Assembly (NCBI GenBank): GCA_002118135.1
Contig: BDIU01000021.1
Location: 124,001 to 188,000 of the forward strand
Direction of reading: 5' to 3'
Length of the DNA stretch: 64,000 nt
Source of the DNA: Trebouxia sp. TZW2008
Taxonomy: Eukaryota > Chlorophyta > Trebouxiophyceae > Trebouxiales > Trebouxiaceae
The notes below the pieces were generated by a model. It had not been told where the DNA came from, did no database searches, and worked only from the letters and a program-made list of their open reading frames with translations. Position numbers and translations under genes: made by a program. The first letter of the stretch is position 1. Each line of letters opens with the position of its first letter. This document shows positions 43,637 through 54,732 of this stretch, one piece after another.

Positions 43637-46600
43637 AATAGGTCTAGCTGCATACAAGGGAGCTTCTGAGTTGTTGGTGTCATACAACTCATGTGGTTGG
43701 TTCTCCCTCTTGTTCTTATGCCTGTTGTGTGGGTGGTGGTGTCTGGGTGCTGTATCGACCAATTCACCACTGTCTGTCATCACCTCTGTTTTCTTGATCC
43801 AGGGCAGGCATTCTCTGAGGAAGGGGGATCCCACCCCATATAGAGGACCTGCCAGTAGACCAGCAATCACACCGCCTGTGCACTCTGCAGCGCAGCACAG
43901 AGCAAAATTATGTGTTGCTGTCAAACAAATCCTCGCTGTTCATCATCAGTTCTGGTTTTTTTATCCAGGGTAGGCACCTCCTCAGGAAGGGGGACCAACA
44001 CGGTATCAAGGGCCTGCCAGCAGACCAGCAATTAAACCACCTGTGCACCCTGCAGCGCAGCACGCATAGTAACTTAGTATTGCTGTCAATGACTGCACTG
44101 CACTATCTGTTGTGATCTTCTGTTTTCTTGATCCAGAATAGGCAACCCCTGGGGACGGGGGATCCCACAGCTTATAGAGGGCCTGCCGGCAGACGGGCGA
44201 TCACATTGTGTGCGCACTCTGCAATGCAACACAAAGCACTTCTTTGTGTTGCTGCCAGACCCTTCAGAACAGTACATACCACATCTGAGCTGTTTTTGCC
44301 AGGTCTGGACAGAATCAGCAACAGCACGCCCTGTGCACTGTCCAGTGCAGCACAGAGCGAAACTGAGTGTGATCAACAGAACAAGGATGCCAATCAGGGA
44401 TGGTCAAGCCCCCTCTTTATGCTTAAAAACTTTGGGAACAGAGTCAAGAGACCATCACAGCCTGTGCTGAGGTCATTGCCGTCACCAAATCATGACCAGG
44501 TCTCGGATGCATCATCAGCGCCATCCACAGATCATCCAGCGACAAGTCACCAATCCAGGCAGACATGTCGTCAGCTTGTCTGAGGATAGAGTTGATGTTG
44601 TGAGTAAGAGCTGGCCATATCAGTGACAGCAATGAGCTAAGGACATGGCAGTCATCTGACGTTGTTGCTGAGGCTTAGGTGTGATATATACATGAAGTAG
44701 AATGCACCTGTCGCGCCAATGATAACACGCTGGGCATAGCAGCTGAAGTGCAGATGAGCAGAGAAAATGGTGCCACAGTGTTGCTGAATGATATGTTCAA
44801 TGCCATGTGCTCTCAGCACCTCACTTTACACCACTTCAAGAGCAGGTCATGTACAGATCATGAGCTGTGCGATTACTGGGAAGATCATTGCACACACAAT
44901 CACGCTCATGAGCATGATCCTCAGCAGTAGTCACGCTTGCTACAGCACGTGCCATGATTGCAAAATCACGCAATAGATACCATTGCTTGTGTTGACAAGG
45001 ACTATTGTATGCAGCTCAATGGTACAAGATGCATAATTCATGCAGAACATCCAAGGCTTGATTGGCTTGTGACATTGAACATGCCTCCAGACACATATAC
45101 TCAAATACCCTAACATGGTGGCAACAAAACACTATGGCAGGTCCAAAGGCAATTGCACTCAGATCCTTATCTATGACTGGAGACGCTGTGACATATGCTC
45201 AGCACATAGGCTGACTTGGCGTATGTTGTCTGGCGTACCTCCAATGACGTACAGCCAAACATAGTTCCAGTGACAATGGAAAACAATGGCAGGGCCCAAG
45301 GCTCGAGCGGGGTTGATGGCTGTACCAGTGAACTGTGAGCCTGCACATGTTCACAGACAAATGTTTAGCCAATTGTCAGCCAATAAGGAATTTCATGTCA
45401 GGTTTGGACAGTGAAAAGCTTGGGTAGGGCGCATGCCTGTGGTAGTAACTTGTGAGTCCGCACATATGCACCCAAGAATGTTGTAACCATCTGAACCTAC
45501 ATCAACAGTAGTACCATTTTTGTATAACAGATGCAGGTGTTGTTATTCAACAAGCACAACCAGACAAGAAACGGTTGAAGCCTGACACAAGCACACAAGG
45601 TGTAATGCATGCAATCCAAACTGCATGACCTCTGAAAGGGACACAAGCGAAAAGAATAATACGATGTAAACAATGCACAAATAATTCCCAGCCAATAAGC
45701 AAAATTCCCAGTAATTGTATAATTAGCAAACTCTGAGCATGCATCATGATGTCAACTGGCATGCAGCAGCATGCTTACACAGCAAATTCCTGCATTGCCA
45801 AACAGATTATGCATTGCCAAACAGGTTATGCATTGCCAAAGAGATTATGCATTGCCAAACAGATTATGCATTGCCAAACAGATTATGCATTGCTTCAAGC
45901 TGTCTGAGAATCTGTGCAACAGCTTAGCGCACGCAACACCGCCAGCAACGTCTGATCACACAAACATGCCAAGCTTGCAATGGCTGCAGCATGGACAGCA
46001 CAAAATCTATGCAGTGACATACCAGTCAAGCAAGCTGTCCAGTAGAAGCTGGATTCATGAAGACACTTGGAAAGCAATAGTGTGCAAAAGTTCGAGTGAG
46101 TTAGGATCCATTTGCATTGGCAGACAACGATTTTGGACAGACTTGTTCTAAGGCACTGCATTGCTGCTGCATGCCCCCATCTGGGGTCGTGGAAATTCAA
46201 TACAACGCATGTACATGCTGATGGTGGAAACGAGTGGAGGCTTACCAGCAAAGACCATGGCAAACAAGGACAGGCCAACTGCAAAAGGACCCACAACTCC
46301 AAAAGATGGCTCGCCAATGGCCACAGCATACACTGTTGACACTAGGACAAATGTCATCACAGTCTCCCAGCCAAACAGCATGCCTGCAATCGCACAATAA
46401 ATTGGTTTCTACCGCTGTATTTCCCTTTTGTTGATGACACAAAACAAGAAACAGACTCTTGCAATGGGTGCAGAGCAAGCAGACAATTTCATCTCCCGTG
46501 TGCTGTTGTTACGTACATTCAATATCAGCTGCATGTTCAAATGTGAAACTGCATGTTGTGTATCCAAGGCATACACCGCCTGACCTTGCAAAAAAGGCAT

Positions 46601-48090
46601 GGCGCAACATGCAGTTTCACGTCTGAACATGCAGCTGATATTAGGTGTGCATGCTTCAATTGCCAATGACTCTTGTGTGCTGCTTCTGGACACATGCGCC
46701 GTCCTGATGCTGGCTGGTGCAGCAGCCCTTGCCGGGTTGCTCCATTGCTGACTTGTAGCAAAGACAGCAGTCAGACAATCCTGTGCAACCTTTTGAAGTT
46801 GCAGATACAAGAGCCTGATCACTGCCTGCAAGCATATGGCAGTAGACAAGTGTTTGGCTGGTGACACTTGTCTAAACCATGTGCTAGCAGGCAGTGACTG
46901 CACTCTATCTGAAAGCATTAAAGAGTTGCAAATGCACTTGCAGACACATGTGCAGAAACACCAGAGACAGGCAGGTACAGCAGCATGTCCAGCCTGCCGC
47001 CTGCAGCCTGCAGCCTGTACTTGCAGCCCAGCAGTGCAAGTACATCAAAGTCAGAAGCTGGTGTTTACCCAGTGTGACACCAGCGCCTGTACTGAAGCAT
47101 CCTGTGCCACCATTTCCCATTCCAATGAAGGAGTTTGGTACAAGTCCTGCCTGCACAGAAAGCAGATGCATTGGCCAAACAGCAAAACACACATCTGCCC
47201 TTCATAAGCAACATAGGATATACTTGCAAAAGTTGTGACTTTAAACAGGTCCAACATGAGAGGTAGCACCAAGTTGAGCTGGCTGCTATACAAATCGCGC
47301 ATTGCTGTGGCAGCATGCATCTCTGGGTGATGTCAGCAAAGCAGAATGATAAGGCTATCATGGGGACGTGTGACTGTCAACAAAATGCATATGACTGATG
47401 GCATTGGACACAGATACGCATACAAATGCAAGACATATCTGTGCATGCCAGCTGATCTGAAGCTATATTGCTGCACAGCAGCAGCAACATCAGCAGCAAG
47501 AATGACTCAAGGTGTGCCAGTTTACCACAAGAAGTATCCCAAATATACCGCCGCAAATTTGCATCACGATGTATGCAAGGCCTTTCAGGATGCTGATATG
47601 CCCCGTCACAAGTGTGGCCAGCGTGACAGCAGGATTCAAATGCCCTCCTGAGATATTTGCAGTGATATAAACTGCAGCAGACAGTTGAGGCTCGAGCATA
47701 TGTGTTGAACTGATTTAGCACAAGTGACTTCACAGATTGCTGAGCAGTGCAAGCTGTGGGGCACTTACTCAGCACAGCCAACGACATGCCATTGCCCCTG
47801 CAAACATGGACAATGAAAGTCAGGGTTGCTCAGATTCCATACGTGCATCAGCTGCTCAGCGAGCTCAGGCCGACTGAGCGCACGGCAGCGGTGACCTACC
47901 ATGGCGCCCAGTTGGCTGCAGCGCTCGCGCCAGATGGAGTCTGGGTTGCGGTTTGCGTTGACACATTTCCAGTGGGTGTGGAAGTGCCGGCAAAGGTGAA
48001 AAGCATGACCCCAATGAACTCAGCCGCAAGAGCATAAACGAACTTGACGCTGCCGAACTTTGAGTCTGGCGCTTGCAATAGACCAGGCAT
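43577..48090 (-). CDS. Aquaporin / major intrinsic protein 2
   Basis: Membrane channel paralogous to aquaporin 1 in this window. Seven exons: 48090-47900 (TM1, [20 protein letters not shown]), 47797-47769, 47671-47526 (first [21 protein letters not shown]), 47150-47069, 46383-46246 ([20 protein letters not shown]), 45340-45239 (second [20 protein letters not shown]), 43884-43577 (TM6, [17 protein letters not shown], then a His/Asn/Pro-rich tail). All have GT-AG introns and phase closes to 331 aa. Exon 3 has the same length and borders as aquaporin 1 exon 4; elsewhere the intron pattern differs. The gene is long because of introns filled with exon copies, hairpins and an 18-bp repeat. Solute preference cannot be assigned. 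Confidence 0.93.
43960..44370 (-). repeat. Three tandem copies of the start of aquaporin 2 exon 7
   Basis: The acceptor and first ~100 bases of exon 7 (functional at 43884 and leftward) are repeated upstream at about 44075-43965, 44240-44128 and, truncated, 44365-44320; period about 165 bp. All keep gctgcag- or gca-like acceptors and the tggtctgctggcaggccct block, but frames are broken by indels and stops. Confidence 0.93.
45413..45460 (-). repeat. Short copy of the start of aquaporin 2 exon 6
   Basis: Minus strand reads a gtgcggactcacaagttactac-like acceptor plus about 14 codons, a diverged version of the exon 6 start at 45340 (gcaggctcacagttcactgg). Confidence 0.7.
45787..45893. repeat. 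18-bp tandem repeat, about six units
   Basis: Units of attatgcattgccaaaca with few changes, inside aquaporin 2 intron 5. Confidence 0.97.
46521..46642. repeat. 38-bp near-perfect inverted repeat in aquaporin 2 intron 4
   Basis: Arms 46521-46558 and 46605-46642 match at 36 of 38 positions with a 46-nt loop. No target-site duplication was seen around it. Confidence 0.92.
46820..46896. repeat. Second hairpin in aquaporin 2 intron 4, 33/32-nt arms, 12-nt loop
   Basis: Arms 46820-46852 and 46865-46896 pair at about 28 positions with small bulges, and partial pairing continues outward. The size and bulge pattern resemble a miRNA precursor stem. Confidence 0.85.
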
Positions 48091-49924
48091 GCTGTTCTAT
48101 GCTATCCGCCGAGTCTAGTACTCAGCAGCCGTCAAACTTGGTGCAAAACCACGCTGCGTGCTTGTTCCGGCGTTCCGGTCGTTAAAAAGATCAAGTGCAT
48201 ACACAATGGTACAAGATGCCTTCCACACCTATCAAGTCTGGCCTTGCGCACAATGCGTAGAATTGCACTTTACAGCGCAACGCAATCCCTCAAATGTGAC
48301 TCCACCGGCTTGCAGCTTCCGTTCGTCGAGCCTCGGGCGCATCAACGAGCCGATGCTTATCATGCCAATTGCATGCACTTGTTTAGATTTAAGAAACAAT
48401 TTCTCTGGTGCTCAATGGAAACTGGGAGACGTGGGCAGTACACTCCAGTGCCCCTTGTGATCAGCCATGGTACAACGATGATGTGAACAGCAAAAACATT
48501 GCTTAACGCCACTCGAGCAGATCTTCAAGCAAATCGAGTTGATCAGTAACGATGGCCTGCAGCAGCTTCAGCAAATGCATTCCAGAGGCATTTAAAGGCT
48601 GTTCAATGGCTAGCGATAGTTACATGAATCATCCAACCTTAATCAGCTGCATGCAAAGCTGCACTGCTACTAACGTCAAGCAGCCAAACACAGCAAATAG
48701 TATGATGGCGGGTTGGGCGCCAACTGGCCCGCGAAAGTCGGCCCATCGAGGCAGTCATCCGATCACCTTTTCGCGCCACAATCGCAAAATCAGCTCAAGA
48801 CGCTCCGTCTGTTGGCTCATCTCCCTCAGGGATACTAATCTTAATCACGCATGATTAGTCAAACTCGTTAAACCTCGGTAGAGCTCTAGCGGAGCTCACC
48901 ACTACTCGTTACGAGTGCACCTGCAAGCCGAGCGAGGCATGCTCGGCAGCATTTTGCGCTGTCATCAATACGCTTAACCCCGCAAGCAGCGTACAAGACA
49001 CCGGAATATTCTTGCCGAAGCTGTGTTGAATCTGATCAAACATCAAAGGTGAGTCAGCAAAAGCTTTCAAGCGTCGTGGTGTATACAACGTTCGCAAGCT
49101 GTCGATGACAGTTGTGCTATGTTGCAGCTGCTCTTACTCACACAGTTTGCAAGAAAGCTTTCATTAAGGTGAGCCGAGTCTGCTGCTGCTATGACTGACT
49201 GTGCAGCCTCGTCAACGTTGTAGGCTCATACCTCGCACGTCAAGTTGGTGCGAACAGCCCACAGCACTGCATGCAGCCTCAAGGGTCGTCCTGTATGCAG
49301 GAAATCACATGCTCTGTGTTCTGTAACATTCGACGAGGGCCTGGCCATACAAGGTCAAGCACGCACGCAAGGTCAGCTACCATCTTTCTGCAAGCCTTCA
49401 CGTCGTTCCCTAGTGCTCGCACTGCATGCCAGCCGTATGCAGTGCATTCTGTCGCCACACTCCTGCCGCTTTCTGGCCGGACATCACCCCCACTCGTCAC
49501 TCGCGTGCAAGCCAAGTTGCAGCTTCAGTGCTCAAGGCAGCTTCCTGACCTGATGTTGGTCCGCAGGCGACGACGCACCTGACGAGTCCTGCTGCTCAAG
49601 AGCTGCTCTCTGCTGTGTCCAACCTCCAGAGCCCTACACAGGTCGGCTTCATGCCTCACACAAACCCCTCCCTCAGTGCAAACCAAAACACAAACTGTGG
49701 TTTATGAGAGGAAAGCTGTATGCGTTGCAGCAGCGCGCAACATCCAAATGAGCATACCCTGCTGAGCACTGCACCCAACAATCTCCGCGAGCGTCATGCC
49801 AGTCAAGCAACAGTGCTCACTGCTTTGCGCATGCAGCTTCAGAGATGCTGTATGTGCAGAATGTCAGTGCAAGGTGTTTGTCATGCGTCAAACGCTCAGT
49901 GTGTGTGCAGTGTTGCCAAATCAA
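48091..49924. other. Upstream region of aquaporin 2 and of the low-complexity ORF
   Basis: Open frames at 49245-49553 and 49271-49582 overlap in different frames and are Ser/Arg/Cys-rich; one might be a 5' exon of the gene at 49925, since acceptor-like sites follow at 49567 and a donor-like cacag-gtcgg at 49641. I cannot support an exact model. Confidence 0.4.
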
Positions 49925-50689
49925 ATGTCTGAGCCATGGTCACCAACTCTGGACAGCAAAAGACGGCGCCTTGTCCATGACTCCATCGCCTTTGACAGCC
50001 TGCTAGGACAGGAAGCTCTGAACCATGATTGCGACGTCTTGACACACAATTCTGCAGCATTCCAGGGTGCAGACCACCCTTGTGCGCAACGCTTATCAAC
50101 AGTCAATGATAGTTTGAGTCTGACACCTCAGCATGCGCAGCGTGCCAGCAACAGCTCTGTGGGGCCGCTTCCAATTGCCTTGCCCCCAGGGCCGCTCCCA
50201 GCAGCCCCTCATTCAGGGCTGTTTGCAGAAGCCCTTCTCAACGGGCCAACTCCAGAAGCACCACACAGAGCCCTGCCTCAGGCAACATTTCAGTCCAAAC
50301 TCAAACCCGCCTCCACCACATTAGGACCTATTGTTTCACCTGAGGACTTGCTAGCAAGGCTGAACGCCCACACAAGCACAGGCAATCTTCTCCGTGGCAA
50401 TTCAGACGGCAGCAATCTCACAGCTTACACAGACTTCCTGGCAACTGAGACAGCAGCACAGCATGCACAGCACGCTCAGAGTGGCTTTGGCGATGAAGTT
50501 GCAACAGCTGCCATCAGGCCAGGCAGCAGCTCAAGGCAGTTTAGCGGGCGGGCTGTTGCTGAAGGCCCTCAGAGGGCTGTTGCAGAATGCCCTTGGAGGG
50601 CTGTTGCAGGAGGCCCTGGGAGTGTTCATGATGCCTGGCTGGAGAGTCAGCTCAACCACACCATTGGCCATGCCAGTCTTGATGCATGA
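49925..50689 (+). CDS. Unknown 254-aa Pro/Ala/Ser-rich, probably disordered protein
   Basis: Not recognised. It starts MSEPWSPTLDSKRRRLVHDS; the KRRR cluster could be a nuclear signal. The middle is Pro-rich with repeated LP-x-A-x-PH-x-(G/A)L-type units (ALPPGPLPAAPHSGLFAEAL, PEAPHRALPQATFQ), and near the end a triple RAVAEGPQ-like repeat. The open frame runs 129 bases upstream of the chosen ATG. It may be one exon of a longer gene, as all neighbours have introns. Confidence 0.45.
   Translation: MSEPWSPTLDSKRRRLVHDSIAFDSLLGQEALNHDCDVLTHNSAAFQGADHPCAQRLSTVNDSLSLTPQHAQRASNSSVGPLPIALPPGPLPAAPHSGLFAEALLNGPTPEAPHRALPQATFQSKLKPASTTLGPIVSPEDLLARLNAHTSTGNLLRGNSDGSNLTAYTDFLATETAAQHAQHAQSGFGDEVATAAIRPGSSSRQFSGRAVAEGPQRAVAECPWRAVAGGPGSVHDAWLESQLNHTIGHASLDA
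50545..50620 (+). repeat. Three tandem 24-27-bp units inside the ORF at 49925
   Basis: Units of gggctgttgc-gaaggccct encode RAVAEGPQ, RAVAECPW and RAVAGGPG. Unit length is a multiple of three, so frame is kept. Confidence 0.85.
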
Positions 50690-52586
50690 CTTGAGGTGTG
50701 CATTGCAGCTCTTATTCTTTGCCTTTGTGCCTACAGCATTGTAGTATGTGCTTCATCATGAATTTGTTGACGTGAGCGTGTGCAGCTGTCCAAGAGGGGC
50801 GCTCATGCATTGATACAAATGGCATCTCTTGTGATTGCAACTATCCTGAGGACCTCTGAAACCCTGATAGTACGGTACATCACACCAGAAATCAGCCAGC
50901 TGCAATGTTACCTAGATGCTATGCTGTGTTAGAGCTCACAAACCTCCTGGTCATTTCGTATCTGCATCTGTCAGCATGAGTTGGCTGACAGCACGCAGCC
51001 ATGTCATTTCATCCTGCATGAAGGTATCAAAAGGTTGTGATTGCATTCACACCTGTAGACGACATGGCAGCACCAAACCTCAGCTTGCATGGTAAGCATG
51101 TGTGGTTGATTGTGCAGGCTTTGTGACAAGACATCCTTCTTGAACAAGTTTGGCTGTAAAGCTGCTCAGAGGCGTTTCAAGCACGATAACGAACAGCAAG
51201 CGCTTGATCAGTTTGACAGGTAGCACAGATGTGTCTCAGTCCATCTACCAACTAACATACAAGTCAGCAACCTTTCAGACCCTGGAGTTGACGGTGATGG
51301 GGACAAACAGCAGTTTTTTTGACCCCAAGTTTCAGAATGCCTTGCGTGGTGACAACCAATCTTCTATGACCTGACACTTAGGGAAGGGGACAAACGCATT
51401 TTGACCCCAGAAAGTGCGCTGGGGACAAATGACAACATCTTTTGACCCTATGGCAATGAACACTGAGGACTGTCGCAACAGCAACTACATTTTCATTTCT
51501 TCTACGGTCAAACAGAATCAGTATCAGGCATGCAGGCAAGCATCATGGGGAAGATAGTTCATCAACAGGACACAGGAAATATGCAGGCCCATCAAGTGTA
51601 GCTTCAGGATATGTCTGGGACAAGCAGAGTTACCATTTAGATGACATTTTCGGTCACAAGATGAGTGCAGACGCTTTTTTTTCCTTTCTTCACATCAAAC
51701 ATTTTTGTTTGCCAAGCTTCAGCTGTTGTACAGGGTGTTGGTGTTAATGTCAAGCTCTATAAGGGTTTTCGCTTCATCTTTTGCAATGCCGTGTTTTCAT
51801 CAGGAATTCATGTACATGTAGGCAACAACACCTTGCTGGCAGGCAGCAACAGTGTTCAAAACTGAGGGGCAAGAAACAATCAATTACTCATTACTTACTG
51901 AGCAAATCTAGTTCAACCTACCAAATCAAGTGTGGCATAGACCTTTTTAAAACCCGTAGATTCAGTCTGAGAGTCTGTTGTCAAGAAATTTACAGTTTCC
52001 AGCATGTACATATAGTAGTTGCTTTGCTTGCAAGTGTGCTAACGTGTAGCAAGCTTTTCCCCCATCAAGAAGCAGCTGTCAGTGCGTTAATCGCAATTGT
52101 GTGCAAGTTCATCATGTTTCAATCTCCTCGAGTACACGTATGCGTGTCATTTGGAGTACTTACTGACTCTGTAATCCATGTGACACAAGCTTGCACACAT
52201 GTAGCTGTTCTGAACGACAAACTTGATGGTACTTCGCTAATGCATGTTGCAGACTTTCACATGTCATTGACATTGTGTACGTTCACAGATGTGCAGCTCC
52301 TATGTGGCATTTGGCACTGCAGGCCAAATCCTGTCTCTTGCGTCACACAAGTGGAATGTTGTTCCACCCAAGCACACCACCAAAAGGCATTGACACTATC
52401 AGAGCAGACACAGTCATGCTTAGCTACCTTTTGCACTTGAGCAGTGCCATGAGCATTGACGCTATCTATCATCAAACAGTGGCAAGGACGACAAACAGCT
52501 AGTCGTTATGTCACAGGCCAGCCACAAATTGCATGGATTAAGCTGGTCCATAGCACTCAGCACTTATATCAACACATTGGCTGCAT
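50690..52586. other. About 1.9 kb with no supported gene
   Basis: Contains diverged tandem repeats at 51290-51450: three units of gggacaaa-cag/cgc-tttttgacccc of about 40-65 bp. Otherwise A/T-richer than average with only short frames. It includes the 3' flank of the bZIP2 gene. Confidence 0.5.
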
Positions 52587-54444
52587 TCAATCTGACATAA
52601 TTACACCATTGCCACCATCAGAAGTGGAGCGTTCTCCTTGTTCGGCCGTGCAGGCAAAAAGTGCAACTATGTCAGGCATCCACGGATAAGCTTGCACACA
52701 GAACAAGGCAGCCTGCAAAGGATTCATGCATTGCCGGGCAGCAACCTGGAAATGAGTCAAACATTCCTGAGCCTGCTGCAGGTTTTTGTGCAACTTCTCT
52801 GTGGCCTGTAGGGCTTGAACATGACCCATAGCCATCATTCCATTTGACCCTACAGCCCCCTGAGAGGGTATGGCAGAGGCTAGCTGAGCACTGATCGCTT
52901 CCCTCTCACTCAAGACTTTGCCCAAATTTGTTGCAAGGAACTGCCGCAAACCACAGATCTGCACTTTTTGTCGCTCATCAAAGTTGCATGCTTTTGCTAT
53001 CCTGTGCCAGAGGTCTTGTGGTGCTGGGGTGTGAGCAGCTGTTGAGGCTGAGTCCTCATCTAGCTTGGTCCATCTAAATTGATCTGCCTTTTTGGGGTGA
53101 AGGCTAGAGAATTGGCAGTAGAAGGTGACTAGCTCTTCCAGGATGCCTTCAATGCGCTTGCAAGCTGCACTTGCTGTGTCACCATTAGCTTCTACAAGAC
53201 AAAACGCCAGCCTGCAGCAGCTCACATTGTGGACCTGAAGTGCCATACGTATCAGAGCATCATGCAGCAGGCAAGTGAATTAAGGCCCATGTGTGCATGC
53301 AGTATGAGAGTCATCCCGAAACTATGTGAGGTATGTTTGTGCAGCAAGCATGTGTCATCAGGCTGCACAGTGCTACACTTGCAGGGCATTGTCTTCGCAC
53401 TCCTGTCATGTTCTGAACCTGCTGTGGCAAATCAAAATTGTGACAGTCCAGCTCATTCCGCCACTCACAGCTCATAAGTCTGAGCAGAGTGCATGCTGTA
53501 ACAAAGCAGGAGATGCCTCCTGTCCGGTGGGGCAGGCAGTACCTGCTGATGAATTCTTTCCAACTTTTGGCAAAATCTCCCCATTCCAGGTACTTTAGCT
53601 GGGTCTGTGTGAAGCGCATAGGAGCCTGTGATTCAAGCGTTGATGCTGGCTGCTCTTGGTGTGCTCTTTGCAGAGTCTCCAGGTCAACTGGGTTATGGAT
53701 TGTCGGCTTGCACACGCAAAGTTGACGCGGAATGTCAGAGCTGGCTTCAGTGACGGCATCATTCCTGGCTGCAGAGCTGCTTGTGGCAGGATTAGCATCA
53801 TCAAGACGGCTCCTGTGTACTGCGTGAAGGTCTTGCAGCTCAAAAACCCGCTCAAGGACGAGGTTTCTGCTCTCGGCTGCAGCCTTCTGCGCCTTGAGTT
53901 GTGCCAGTTGCTCAGCTAGCTGGGATGCCTTGTCCTCTGCTTGAGACTGCTTGGCCTAGAGGGCAGACAAGCTGTTCATGGCTGCATGTGTGTCATTTGT
54001 GCAAGCTCATGCTCCAGGAAGGTATTGTCAGAATCTCACTTTTTGTTTCTCTCGAAACTTGCGCTGTGCTCTTCTATTCTTCTCCTTCAAAGACAAGCAC
54101 TCCGGACCGTTTTGATTTGTGAGGCATGGCTTCTGGCTCGATGATGCTGTGTGCTCCTTAGTGGCTGGATCTATGCTTGCCCAAAAATCAGGCTGCAAGT
54201 TCTGATCTTGTGCATGTGTGTCAGGATGCTGTTCCGCTGAAGCAAGAGGTAGAACTTCCTGTGTGAGCTGGCAATGCGAGTTGAAGTTCATATCAAAAAG
54301 TGCAGTCTGTCCCGGCCAATGACGGTGCACAGCAGCGGGTGTTAGCAGCATGGATCGCGGCCCTGGGTGCACTACCTCAGGCTTCGCCAACAATAGGCAG
54401 CAGATCAATTGCCCGCATGAGCAGCAACATTGCAAAGCCTTCAC
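52587..54444 (-). CDS. YAP-like bZIP transcription factor 2
   Basis: Paralogue of the bZIP at 14339-18443. Three exons, 54444-54040, 53955-53419 and 53234-52587, close in phase to 529 aa (498 from the ATG at 54351). The basic region KEKNRRAQRKFREKQK ends exon 1, exactly as in bZIP1. Exon 2 opens with the zipper (KASQLAEQLAQLKAQKAAAE, NLVLERVFELQDLH) and ends with LKYLEWGDFAKSWKEF. Exon 3 carries ILEELVTFYCQFSSLH, DLWHRIAKACNFDERQKVQI, LATNLGKVLSEREAISAQLA and CMNPLQAALFCVQAYPWMPD. The YP motif near the C terminus parallels HSYPKFLE of bZIP1. Role as a DNA-binding regulator follows from the bZIP; target genes are unknown. Confidence 0.83.
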
Positions 54445-54732
54445 AGTTTATTATACGTGCTAGCCTGCTGTAGGTCGCACGGACCGCAGCATCCAAGGAA
54501 GCGCTATGCTTATGGTCTGCTTAGGCAATGCACTACGTACGAAGTTGAAACGACCAAGGTCGAAAGGGCTCGTGCTTGCAATTGCCCTACGAGCTGCCAC
54601 AAGCTTGAGGCGTACTGGTACATTAAAATTGTACAAGCATGTCGTGCTTGATTGCAATGCTTGCATGTTCATGCTGAATGCCGCTGGGATGCTTGACGAT
54701 TCAGGACACGAGTGATGCCAACCTGAGCTGCG
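54445..54732. promoter_or_regulatory. Shared upstream region of bZIP2 (-) and CCDC47 (+)
   Basis: About 290 bp between divergent starts; no named element seen. Confidence 0.4.

Noticed and set aside
45787..45893. CRISPR-like array
   Set aside because: Units are contiguous 18-mers without unique spacers in a eukaryotic intron; a simple minisatellite.
46521..46642. MITE or other DNA transposon
   Set aside because: Arms are terminal-repeat-like, but no target-site duplication is visible and no second copy occurs in the window; kept only as an inverted repeat.
51781..52440. 219-codon + strand frame downstream of bZIP2
   Set aside because: Cys/His/Val-rich with no motif and no splice context; likely chance.
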